The notes under the pieces were generated by a model that had not been told where the DNA came from, did not search any database, and saw only the letters and a program-made list of their open reading frames with translations. A stretch of 64,000 nucleotides of DNA from Aquilaria yunnanensis (taxonomy: Eukaryota > Streptophyta > Magnoliopsida > Malvales > Thymelaeaceae): NCBI GenBank assembly GCA_039654915.1, contig CM077599.1, forward strand, positions 13,456,501 to 13,520,500. Direction: 5' to 3'. Each line of letters starts with the position of its first letter. The stretch's first letter is position 1. The translations under genes were made by a program, and so were the position numbers. Below, in pieces: positions 37,547 to 48,380 of the stretch.

Positions 37547-38415
37547 CTCTCTCCATCCCAAGTTCTTTACAACATTTTTCTTTTTAGGCCGTTCCAAGTT
37601 CTCTGCACCATTTTTATTTTTAGTAAATTTTTAACACAAAAAATACCATAATACCCTTTCTCCATTCCCTCAAATCTGTAGTACTCCAAATCCCTAATTT
37701 CCCTTTACGAATTATAACTCGGGATGTTATTTCCTTCACTGATCAGATTTTAGTTTCTTGTTCCTACTTGCTAATCTTTTAATCGGAGTGTTCAAGAAGG
37801 TGTAAAAGATGAGTTATTATCTCTAATTGGATAACTCTCTAATTGGAGGTGTTGCTGTTTTATGTTCTCCATCAATCAGAGATCGGATGCGTACGATGGC
37901 ACGGGGAGATTGGACGCCGTAGGATAGAGTAAGGAGATCGGACGCCAAGGGCAGCAAAGGGAGATCGGATGCCGAGGACGGCAAAGGGAGATCAGATGCT
38001 GAGGATGGCAAAGGGAGATCAGACGCCAAGGACGGCGAAAGGAGGTCGAATGTGAAGAATGGCGAGATACTGGACACAAAAGATGGCAAGATATCGGAAG
38101 CGACACTAAAAGATCTGAAGGGATGCCGAGGGATTAGATAGATGGAGGAGATGACGAGCGCAAGACCAAGGGATATGATGGTGAAGGAAGTGATAGGACA
38201 AGGCCAACGAGGAGATGATGAGCGGAAGACCAGGGGAAGAGGAATGGAGCGCAGCAGATGGCATGAGAGAGGGATGGAGGCGGTTGAACCAATGGTGGCA
38301 GGCGGGGAAGGAAAATGAAAGATCATGGGCATAATTGTCCAAACATACATATTTTTATCATTTCTTAAACTCCGTTCCAAACATAAATAGAGCAAAAAAC
38401 CTGAGACGGAGAAAG
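37547..38415. mobile_element. Large Stowaway/mariner-like MITE with internal minisatellite
   Basis: Ends CTCTCTCCATCCCAAG and, in reverse complement, CTTTCTCCGTCTCAGG are flanked by TA (37545-37546 and 38416-38417). At 869 bp it is close in size and design to the element at 18566-19426 (mariner-type ends, GC-rich core). The minus-strand open frames inside follow the minisatellite and are not supported as genes. Confidence 0.75.
37900..38060. repeat. 27-bp minisatellite inside the Stowaway-like element
   Basis: About five copies of a 27-bp unit of the form GGGAGATCGGATGCCGAGGA plus CGGCAAA. Because 27 is a multiple of three, it opens repetitive frames (nine-residue periodicity) on the minus strand. 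Confidence 0.8.
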
Positions 38416-38417
38416 TA

Positions 38418-41277
38418 TTACTTTTTTTTATATTCCCAACTTTTTGAACTCCATGACAACGCCGGATAGTTAAATTAGTTGTAAATTAAGTTAACGAATA
38501 AATATTTTGTTGCTTAAACTAAAATCTTTTGTATTAAATCCTAAATTTATTTATTTCGGATTTACCACTAGAAATCCTAATATCAAATATAAAGGATCCA
38601 TGCAGAAAGCTGCTGGCGTCTCCGACGAAACTCAACTATGTCGCTTAGGCAAAAAAAAAAAAAAATTCCATGCAAATGAAAAAGAATCTATGACGAGGGG
38701 TTTAAAAAAAAAAGTGTTGAGTGTTCGATAAATAAAATCATTAAAAAAACAATACAAAGAGAACTTCACCTTTCGTTGTTTTTTCGGTTTCTTGTTTCCT
38801 TTCTCTCTTTCTTCTTTTTTATTCTTTTAGCGGAAAGCTTTTTCCTTTCTCATATTGAAGGGGTGAAAGGTTTTTGTTTTCACCTAAAAACTAGTTTATG
38901 TACTCGGTGTTACATTGGAATTTTTTTTTAGTTTTAAAAAATAATATATATAGATTCAAACTATAGAGAGAATAAAAAAATGTGAAGAAGAAACTAAAAA
39001 ATTGAATACCTAGCATGATATATGGATATTATGTATACCATAAAATTTCCTTTCTCAAACGGTTTCTCTCTCTCCCCCTCTTATCATTATCGGTCTTACC
39101 CTTCTTTGTTCCGATGATCTCACCACCAATCGCTGCAACTTTTCGTTTCAGATCCAGTGTTGGTGATCGAATCACATAGCTCAGGACTCAGATCTCTGAA
39201 TCACTGGTGATCAAATCATGCCACTTTGGTCTTTTAGCGAGGACCTTCGATTTGCCTAATCTACCTAACAGGCACCTCCTCGATGCTCTAATCTGTCACC
39301 TTATCATGCCGTTCATATCCTTGGCCAAACTGCTCAAATATTCAATGCTTTGATGTCTTGCCTTGACCGGTGATCCTTGATGAGGCAGAGAGATACAAGG
39401 GGAAGAAGAGATAAGTGAGGGGCTTAGACACTTTTGTTCAGACAGTTTATACATTTTTTTAGACATTTTTGTATATTCATTTAGACTTTTTAACTTATTC
39501 TTTTAGACACTTTTAATTTTGAAGAGAATAAATTTTTTGCTTATTTTATAATCATTTTTTTATTTTTTTCAGACATTTTTACATGATCATTTAGACACTT
39601 TTACTTGTTGATTCAAACACTTTCATTTTTAAGATAATAAATTATTTGCATATTACTTAGACACTTTTATATATTTTTGTAGATGTTTTAACATATTTAT
39701 TTAGACACGTTTACACGTGTAGATGTCTACACGTTTACAAATCATTTTAGTACAGAACAAATATTTTGCATATTATTGAACAAATAGTCTACATATATAT
39801 TTTTTTGACACTTATACATATTTGTTCACACATTTTTTCTAATTGCTTTGGACACTTTTCATCTTTGTCTTTAACACTTACACAGATACTAGTAATGGCA
39901 GAAGATCCGGATTGGGCAACGGTGGCGGTGGTGACTACGGCTGTGGCGACGATGAGATTGAGGTAGGATTTTTGAAGGGGAGAGAGAGGTTTGATGAAAG
40001 ACAATTTTGATAATTTTTCTTATGGAAATGAATTATATATAAAGAGTTAAGGATGAGTTAGCATGTCTAATTAGATATATCTGTAGAGTATAATAATTAC
40101 CTAGCATGTGCCTAGACTAATAACATATAGAAGAATACAAGGTACATGGTGCCCATGTATTGTGACGAATTCAGTCGATGGTAACATTTTGAGATAAATT
40201 CTAGATATATCATTAGGTCAACTTCAATATATAAATATTTTCAAAACAGATAATTTGAAGTATAATTTTGTGGTAATAAATATATTTTTTGAATATCATT
40301 TGAAGTATACTTCATTTTAACTTGAATCAACTTGGTTTAAATTTTTCTACATTATATTTTTTTGATCATATATCATTGTCATGATCCTTGGTTTTTTTGA
40401 ATAAAAATATGATCCGATAAACACATTTTAGCTATTTTGTGAAGAATCTCACAACAACTTGGTTTCATCTTATTGGCCTCAATGTCATCTAAAGCACTAT
40501 TCGTTAAGCCTCCCACATTGGAAGAAATATGAAATTCTATGAGCCAAAATATGAAATTATAGCCTTTTATATATTAAGGCTTAATTTTTTTATAAATCAT
40601 TTAATTTTTCTAAATTTTTTTGTTAACTAGCCTAAAAAATAAAATAAATAATCATAATTATTATTATAAAAATATTTTAAAATTAAATAACCTTCATGTA
40701 CAAAATATAACATAATTTTTTTAATCTCCACTAGTTACAACATAAAACTTGACTTTAATTAGTTATGATACAAAAGAAAACTATTGTCACTGTAACTTGA
40801 AGTGCTGAATTAAGTATCATATATTTATTGAAAAATGAATTTTCATAAGCAAAATATCATGAATTTTAAATCAAAATATGTTAGAATATTATCCATCAAT
40901 TTATCCAAAAACCAATAGTAGTTTTAAAATTAAAAATCTTGCTGTATTTATCTTGCGGATATAGTTCAAATAAAATAGGTATATATCCGGTTGCATTATT
41001 TTCCTTATGCCATTAAAATTTGTAATAAAATTATTATTGGATAATTTTACATTCAAATTTTTGTATCAAATAATATCTATATAATCATTTCAAAAAAAGA
41101 TAAGATCATAATATTTGATTTGAAATTTCTTTGTAAGTTAAAAATTGTGGCTTTGAACGTCATATGTCGTCATTATATTGCATTGGAGGGATAGGGGTAT
41201 GTACGGTAAACCATATGCAAAAATTTACAATTAATTTACTAAAAAATCAAAAAGAAAGTGTGCCACACTCCTTTCTC
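38418..41277. other. AT-rich spacer, no gene recognised
   Basis: About 2.9 kb. A GC-richer piece (39060-39400) and another (39895-40000) flank a degenerate AGACACTTTT-type repeat field. No coding family was recognised. Confidence 0.5.
39418..39870. repeat. Degenerate AGACACTTTT-type repeat field
   Basis: The motif TTTAGACACTTTT or close variants recurs more than ten times at irregular 25-40 bp spacing with AT-rich linkers. It also contains a short palindrome-rich patch (ACACGTTTACACGTGTAGAT near 39706). Confidence 0.65.
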
Positions 41278-41307
41278 GGCCCATTAGGGTACAGAAGTAT
41301 CGGCCCA
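41278..41307 (+). promoter_or_regulatory. Paired site II (GGCCCA) elements upstream of S31m
   Basis: GGCCCA at 41278-41283 and 41302-41307, 100-130 bp before the start codon. Site II pairs are a known hallmark of plant ribosomal-protein and mitochondrial-biogenesis promoters, which fits the gene downstream. Confidence 0.55.
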
Positions 41308-41406
41308 GAAAAGTCCATTACAAGATTTTTTGGGCACATTACGACCGGATAGATCAGGTCAAATCTACAGATCCATTACTTGTTGGGCGAAGTGGGGGTC
41401 TGAAAA

Positions 41407-41658
41407 ATGCCGATGATGCACTGGTGCGGTGCAGTGGCGAGGAGACTGATGACGCCGGCACGGCCGCCGTTGGGGGCTCCGGCATCGGGAGCTCCGATCC
41501 TCTGCGGGAGGGGAGACAAGAAGACGAAGAGGGGGAAGCGATTCAAGGGGTCGTACGGGAATGCCCGACCGAAGAAGGAGAAGAAGATCGAACGCATTAA
41601 GGACAAGGTCGAGGTCCCCAGGTCCACCCCTTGGCCTCTCCCTTTCAAGCTCATCTGA
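41407..41658 (+). CDS. Mitochondrial small-subunit ribosomal protein bTHX/S31
   Basis: A small, strongly basic protein of 83 residues in a single exon. The first 34 residues (Arg/Ala/Pro-rich, few acidic) look like a mitochondrial targeting sequence. The mature part has the bTHX core CGRGDKKTKRGKRFKGSYGN followed by ARPKKEKKIERIKDK and ends PRSTPWPLPFKLI, which I recognise from plant mitochondrial S31. The protein belongs to the small ribosomal subunit. Local GC content is much higher than the surroundings, as expected for a real exon in AT-rich spacer. Position next to GC1 repeats the Arabidopsis gene order. Confidence 0.88.
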   Translation: MPMMHWCGAVARRLMTPARPPLGAPASGAPILCGRGDKKTKRGKRFKGSYGNARPKKEKKIERIKDKVEVPRSTPWPLPFKLI

Positions 41659-43685
41659 TCCCCTTCATATTTTTGTGTACATGTTCCATGAATCCTGGAT
41701 TGATAAGGTCTCGTTTTTAGCCCGATAGGTGGAATTTATCTGTTTCCATTTTCTTAGGTCTTGGATAATCTTATGTTGTTTCTTTGTTTGAATTTTTGGT
41801 TTTTGACGGTTGAATGTTATAAGCATGATCTGGTTATGTTTCTGGGTTTTAGTGAGGTTATAGATTTTCCGTCCTAATTCTTTTCAAATTTCGCGAATTA
41901 TCAAGCTAGTGAGGTGTAAGTTTGTGGGTTTTAGATTTCTTGTCCTGATGGTCTTTCTTTTCTGTAATGAACCAGTTGATTTCGTTTAAGGAAATAAGTT
42001 GCTTTGTTCATATTGTGAAAGCAATCAAATCATAACCTTCTTTGTAGCAGAAGTGGGATGGTGCATGAAACCAGACAAATTTACTTTTGACTACTAGGAC
42101 ACCTGAAGATGCCTTTCACTTGTGTCTGGGTTTGGGATTACCGACTGGTCTTTAGTTATCCCATTTTCTTATTGAGACTATTAGCTAGCATTCTTTTGTT
42201 AGTATTTAGTTCATGAAGTGGAATGTGGATGAGGCTGATATACATCAAAATAAAGCTCAACTTGCTGTGCTGCTTCCGGCTGAAAAATGCAGAAATAAGA
42301 GGGTGAGTTTGTAGGGTATTCTTTTATAGGGAAAAGGTGGTATGACCTGCTAAAGAATCAAAGTGAAAACTGGATAGCTTTGGTATTTGGTTGTAGGAAA
42401 TACAAGAGTAATGTGCCAGTACTCCAGACTTTGGTTCTTGTGTATGATGCATTTGACGCGTTTCGTTCCCAGTTGGTAATAGAATAGGGTAACCTTAGCT
42501 TAGGCCAACTAGGGAGGCTTGTGGATGCAATTTGCACAGCATGTTAGTGGTGTTTGTGCGTGTAGCATTCAAGTAGCGGTGTTCTTGAAGACAATTTGAA
42601 AGAAAAGCTAATCATAATGTCAGTGGTTTCATGGTTTTGCCTTGAATGGTGCATTCAGCATTCTAGTTGTTGCACAGTTGTGCTTGTGTCTGGAAGGAGT
42701 CTGATAATGTTGCATGATTAGCTTTGGGTGTTGGAATTGTGACCGAAGATATAAACTGGAGTTGAACTCTGTCCGATACATTGGCTGTTTATATATTGTA
42801 CGCCCCAAAGTGTGTTTTAACGCAGACTTGCTGAATGTTTTGCCGATCTGGAGCTAGGTCTGGGACAATATCCCAGTTGGCTATTGCTCAAGTTAACTTT
42901 TGAATCCAGCAAGAGATCGTCACAAGATCATGCATGCTACTTCAGTGTTCTATTTTCAATTCGTTGGTGACCACTCTACACGCTACAAATAGTGTAGTGT
43001 AGCGGTCACTTTGCCTGCTGTTCTTCCCTTGCTCATTTTTCCTGTCACAAATTCCCGTACAAAATCAGACATATTTGCATGTTTACGGTGTACAGAAATT
43101 ATGAAATGTTTGATAAGATGTCATGATATCTTTGATAAGATATTATGACAGAAGGCGAAGACCGCAATATAATTTTAAACAACCATCTATAAGTTGACGT
43201 ATATGCTCGTTGCATGTGAATCAAAATGTTAAGTTATTTTTTATTTAAATAATTATAATTATAATTATCTTGTTCAAAATAAATAGTATTAATAATAATT
43301 TTATTTTTTATTTCAGATATATTTCTTAATATTTTCATTATTCTATGTTTTTGCATAGTTTTTATTATAATAGATTACTCATTATATTTTATTTTTATTT
43401 AATAATAATAATAACAATAACAATACTACAATGTAGAGTATATTACAGGTAATACCAGTTATAAGAAAAATGATAGATTTTTTTTTTATTTGTGATGGTA
43501 AAGTATTTATAATTTTTTTTTCCTCTTACATTTAGTATCTTGTCGATGATATCATAATTTCTCTTATCAATGTAAAATTTAAAATTATTATTATATGGCA
43601 TTACAGGGCTTTGCCCTTCATAACTGCATTTAACAGGTAAAAAATCCATCATTTTGAGAGTATCTGGGTATTTAGAGTTTGTGGT
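41659..43685. other. S31m 3' flank, no second gene recognised
   Basis: About 2 kb. The first 1.3 kb has the moderate GC and T-rich texture of UTR or intron-like transcribed sequence, but I find no convincing coding exon. The last 400 bp are very AT-rich and lead to the LTR at 43686. Confidence 0.45.
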
Positions 43686-44280
43686 TGTGGCAACGTGCGG
43701 GTCTTCTGGAGTCGCCACCAATCAGTTTTCTTAGGTCGATTGGACACCTTAAAATTGGTCTGCGAGAGTTCGGGGATCGGGAGTACGGTTACGCTAAAAC
43801 AATATTGTTATAGCGCCCAAAATTGGCACCTTAGTTGATTTTAATTTTGTTTTACTTTGCTTTTAAAAATTTTCAGTTAATTTAGATATTTTAACTGAAT
43901 TAGTCGAAAATGTAGATTTTGGTAATTTGTATAGAATTTTATACTTCCGAACCATGGACTCTGCCGAGTCATTTGGACACGGAAGATTTGAATTCCGAAA
44001 CCATGGACTCTGCCGAGTCATTTGGACACGGAATTTGACGAAATTTTAAACAATTTTATCCATATTGTAAAAATATGGATTTTTATCTTTTTATTTAATT
44101 TATTTATTTTAAAAAGTTTGATATTTTCCAAATCGTAGATCCTGCCGGATCATCCGGATATGGAAATTGATTTATCGTAATTATTTAATTCTTATTATTA
44201 TGAAATTAATTTTTAAATGGTAATTCTTTTTGTTTATGAATGATTTTTAATACTAACTAAAAAATTTATCTTTATATTTT

Positions 44281-44680
44281 TACTTCTTTTTTTACTTTCT
44301 TTCTTTTTCTTCTTTTTTACTTATTTTTACTTTTTTTTAATTTTCTTTTAATTTCTTTTCTTTTCTTTCTTTCTTATTCTTTTCTTTCTTTCTTTTCTTT
44401 TTCTTTTTTCTTTCTTTTATCTTTCTTTTCTTTTTCTTATCTTTCCTTTCTTTTCTTTATCTTATCTTTCTTTTATTTTTCTTTCTTATCTTTCTTTTAT
44501 TTTTCTTGTCTTTTCTTTCTTTCTTTTCTTTTTCTTATCTTTTCTTTTATTTTTTTTATCTTTCTTTTGTTTTTCTTATCTTTTCTTTTATTTTTTTTCT
44601 TATCTTTCTTTTCTTTCTTATCTTTCTTTTATTTTTCTTTCTTATCTTTCTTCTATTTTTCTTATCTTTCTTTTTTTTTT
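44281..44680. repeat. Polypyrimidine (CTTT)n-like tract in the LTR
   Basis: About 400 bp of almost pure T/C on the plus strand (TTTCTTTC/TTATCTTTC repeats). The same tract is in the other LTR at about 61645-62045. On the transcript strand it is a purine run. Confidence 0.85.
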
Positions 44681-45648
44681 GATTTTTTTCTTGTTTAATG
44701 AAAGATATTTATTATTTAAATAATTACTCAGTTTATAAAAGAATTTAAAAAAAATAATTAATTTTTTTATTTAATAAGAAGTTAATTTAAAGGAATCAAA
44801 GAATTTAAAAATAAAAATCTTTGATCATGGTACGGGGCGTTGTTACTCAGCCAGACCCTCTTCACCAGGTGAAGCAGCTCAAAAGCGGGCACGAGACAGT
44901 TTCCAGCCAATATACCATGAACTAAAAAATTTTGACTTAACAACATGGCTCAGATTTATTTTATATATATATATTTTTTATGGCTAATTTCTTTAAATGA
45001 AATGAGTTTAACCATAAAATAAAGAAAAATTAAATAACAATAAATAAAGTGGAGGTTTTCTCTTTTTTTTTTTTTTTGTTTGTTTTGAACATCCATTTAA
45101 GAAAATAAAAGGTGCATAAATTAAATAGCACATGCAAATAGATAATGGGAAAACACATAAAGTAAACAAAAGAATATCAAAAGATGATATATAAATAAAT
45201 AAAGTGAGGCTTTTCGGCCGTCCACTTTTTTTTTTTTTTAAATAATAAATAGGAGGCATAACCTTCCATAATAATAATAATAATAATAATAATAATTAAA
45301 GTTAGTTATTAATAAAGTTAGTAAAGTTAGTTGTTAGTATAACAAATATTAAATGGTTAGTGATAACAATAATAATGAAAGTTAGTGGTTAGCACAATTA
45401 ATTGTTAGTATAGCAAAAATTAAAGTTAGTGATAACAATAATAATAAAAGTTAGTGGTTAGCACAATTAATTGTTAGTATAGCAAAAATTAAAGTTAGTG
45501 ATAACAATAATAATAAAAGTTAGTGGTTAGCACAATTAATTGTTAGTATAGCAAAAATTAAATGGTTAGTGATGTTAGTTGAGTTAGTAATTAGTTTATG
45601 CAAAAATTAAATAGTTATTAATCTGAATTGAATAATAATAATAATAAC

Positions 45649-45684
<36 letters not shown>

Positions 45685-46519
45685 TAATAATAATAATAAA
45701 CATATAAAGATTATTGTTAGTTCTGTAGAAATAAAAAAAGGTTAGTGACTTGTATAAATAAAATAAATAAATAAAAAAATGGAAAATAAGAAAAGAATTG
45801 TACCGAGATTCTGAATCGACTTTTAATCGAGTTGAGGATTCGCGAACGGATTTCATTATTAAATTTTTATTTTATTTTATTATTATTAATTTAAAATAAT
45901 TTCAATTAATATCCAAGCCATAGATTCTAACCGAATCATCTGGTCATGGAATTTAATTTAAATTTAATTTATTATTAGCTATTTAATTAATTATTAAATG
46001 GCACAGGTAGACTGAATATTTCCTAGGTGTGATTTTTATTATGTCAAACTAATTTTAGATTAATTAAAAAAAAGGTTTATCTAATCTAATCATATAATTA
46101 TGCTTAACATTAATTCCTCAGTTAATTTACACATTTAATTATTTGAGCAAACGAAAAGATAATAAAAGGAAGTCAATGCGCGAATTGTAAATCAAAACAA
46201 ACTCAAAGTTCAGATGAATAAATCAAATAAATCCAAGGACAAATTATTTATTAAAATTACCTATTTAACTTAATTATATAATTAAGCTTAATATCAATCC
46301 CTAAGTTAATTTAAGCTTTTAATTAGCTGAACAAACAAAAGTATAATAGAAAATAAGTGAATTAATGACTTAATTGCAAAAATTAAAACTAAGTTAAAGT
46401 ATCAATTAGACAAATCCAATAAATTCATAAGCAAAAATTAAAATTATGTCAAAATTATGGGCTTTCATAACAGATCCGGACTACGAGTCGGTTCGCCATC
46501 GGGATTTCGTTATTAAATT

Positions 46520-46920
46520 TTAATTTAAATAATTTCAGTTAATATCCAAGCCATGGATTCTAACCGAATCATCTGGACATGGATTTTATGATCCATCTTA
46601 AGACGGATTTCTAATTTAATTTTATTTTATTTTTTAATAATTTTAGCGAATATCCAAGCCATGGATTCTAACCGAATCATTTTGGACATGGATATGATCC
46701 GTCTTAGGATTTCGTTATTTAATTTAATTTTATTTTTTAATAATTTTAGCTAATATCCAAGCCGTGGATTCTAACCGAATCATTTGGACATGGATATGAT
46801 CCGTCTTAAGATTTCGTTATTTAATTTAATTTAATTTTTTAATAATTTTAGCTAATATCCAAGCCATGGATTCTAACTGAATCATTTGGACATGGATTTT
46901 GATAATCGATCTTAGGTCAG
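46520..46920. repeat. Tandem of about 105 bp with a CCATGGATTC...GAATC...CATGG palindrome
   Basis: Four copies, each with a core of the form CCATGGATTC, TAACC, GAATCATTTGG, ACATGG (inverted CCATG/CATGG and GATTC/GAATC). Variants of the same core occur at about 43948, 43998, 44128 and 45912 in this LTR and at matching places in the other LTR. Confidence 0.8.
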
Positions 46921-48274
46921 TTTTTTTAATAATTTATATGTTACTTAACCAATAATTTGATTCACATTTAAATACAGTATAAGAATGAAAATTAAACTAT
47001 TCTAAAATCCAATAAATATACATGAATATACATATCAAATCAAAGTCGCATGTTGTTCTCTTTAATGATCAAAATTAATGTAAGATAAAATCAACTAATA
47101 ATAGAAGAAACAAAGAAAAATAAAAAAAAAACAAACAAAAAGCTTGCTGTCAGCGATGAATCTGTAAGGAAAATAAAATTCATAACTTAAATGGATAAAA
47201 TAAAAAGAATTAAGGGCTAAGTAATAATTTTACCCAAAATTTTTAAAATTTTGACTTGGTCAAATCGTTTTTTTCGTTTCTGTTTCTTGTTTCAGCAACA
47301 GGGAGGCGTGAGCAACAGCGGCACGGCGGTGGAGGAGGCGACGGCTGGGAGACGTGGCAGAGGAGGAAGCGCAGCAGGAGGAGGCGACGGCGGGGCGTCC
47401 GGCGGCGAGGGGAGTGCGACGCGAGGGAAGAACAGCAGCGCGACAGCAAAGGGGGCGACGCGGCGGCTGACGGGAGCAGGGGAGCATCTGGGTGACGACG
47501 CGACGACGAGGGGACGGTGGGGCGAAGTTGACGGAGGTGACTTGGCTGTAGGTGGAGGAAGACGCGCCGGTAGTGAAGGGAGAGATGAAGTGAGGCTGAC
47601 GGATGAAGGATCATGAGGCGGTGGCGGCTGTGGCTCGCGGCCAGGGAAAAGGGGGAGGAGCTATGCACTGTGCTTGGAGGAGGAAGTGGTGCGAGGACAA
47701 AGAGGGAGTGATCGAGGGTGAAAGAGAGAGGATTAGTGAGAGAGATCAGTGAGAGAGATGCAGCTAGGAGAGAGAGAGAGAGAGCAGCTGGGAGAGCTTT
47801 GTGAGCTCCTCTTTGTCTTGTGTCTGTCTCCGTGAGATGAGTCTGAGTTGGGAGCTAAAACAGAGAGATAGAAGGTTCTCGAGAGGGAGAGAAGATAAGA
47901 TTAAAGAGTGCGAGAAGATAAGGGATAAAGGGAGGGGGAGCCTCTGTCGGCCACCCTTCCCATTTTTTTATTATTATTTTTTTATTTTTTTCTTCTTTTT
48001 CTTTTTAATCAATTAATTAATTAATAATTTTTAATTTTAATTAATTTAGATTTAATTTATTATTATTATTTTTTTCTTCTTCTTCCCCTTTTTTTTTTCT
48101 TTAACATACAAACTAAAAAAGAATGCCCCTAAAATAATATTGCCATTATTACTATTATTATTTTTTGATTAAGTAATCAATTAATTAAGTAATTTAATAA
48201 TTTTTTTTTAAGTTTTAATTTTTAATATAATTAATTTTTTTTATTTTTAAGCTGGACGAAATTGGGTGTCAACA

Positions 48275-48287
48275 GCTGCCCCCCTTT
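48275..48287 (-). other. Polypurine tract (plus-strand primer site)
   Basis: On the minus strand this reads AAAGGGGGGCAGC and directly precedes the 3' LTR start TGTTGACACC. It is flanked by an inverted pair GCTGGACGAAATT (48251-48263) and AATTTCGTCCAGC (48330-48342). Confidence 0.85.
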
Positions 48288-48380
48288 GCATGCTTCATGG
48301 GACATGATGTATGCAAAGTTAGTTACCAAATTTCGTCCAGCTTAGCTAGGCATTGAAAACCTTCTCGCCGCCTAAACTCT

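Larger units (their letters stand above)
43686..48274 (-). repeat. 3' LTR (complete, 4589 bp)
   Basis: On the minus strand it runs TGTTGACACC...CGTTGCCACA. The right boundary is set by GGTGTCAACA ending at 48274 next to the polypurine tract, and the left by TGTGGCAACG at 43686. From U3 to U5 (right to left) it contains a GC-rich, G-rich island (about 47280-47900), a tandem of about 105 bp built on a palindromic core (46520-46920), TAA/TTA microsatellites (near 45270 and 45630-45700), a 69-bp tandem (45360-45560) and a 400-bp polypyrimidine run (44281-44680). Open frames inside are low-complexity. The left flank is GTGGT; its duplicate lies outside the window. Confidence 0.88.

Noticed and set aside
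45596..45856. Tyrosine-rich frame (also near 63026-63283)
   Set aside because: Product of a (TAA)n microsatellite in the LTR.
47243..47668. Overlapping 75-141 residue frames in the GC-rich part of the LTR
   Set aside because: Low-complexity Ser/Pro/Arg or Gly/Arg translations of a purine-rich island, overlapping on both strands.
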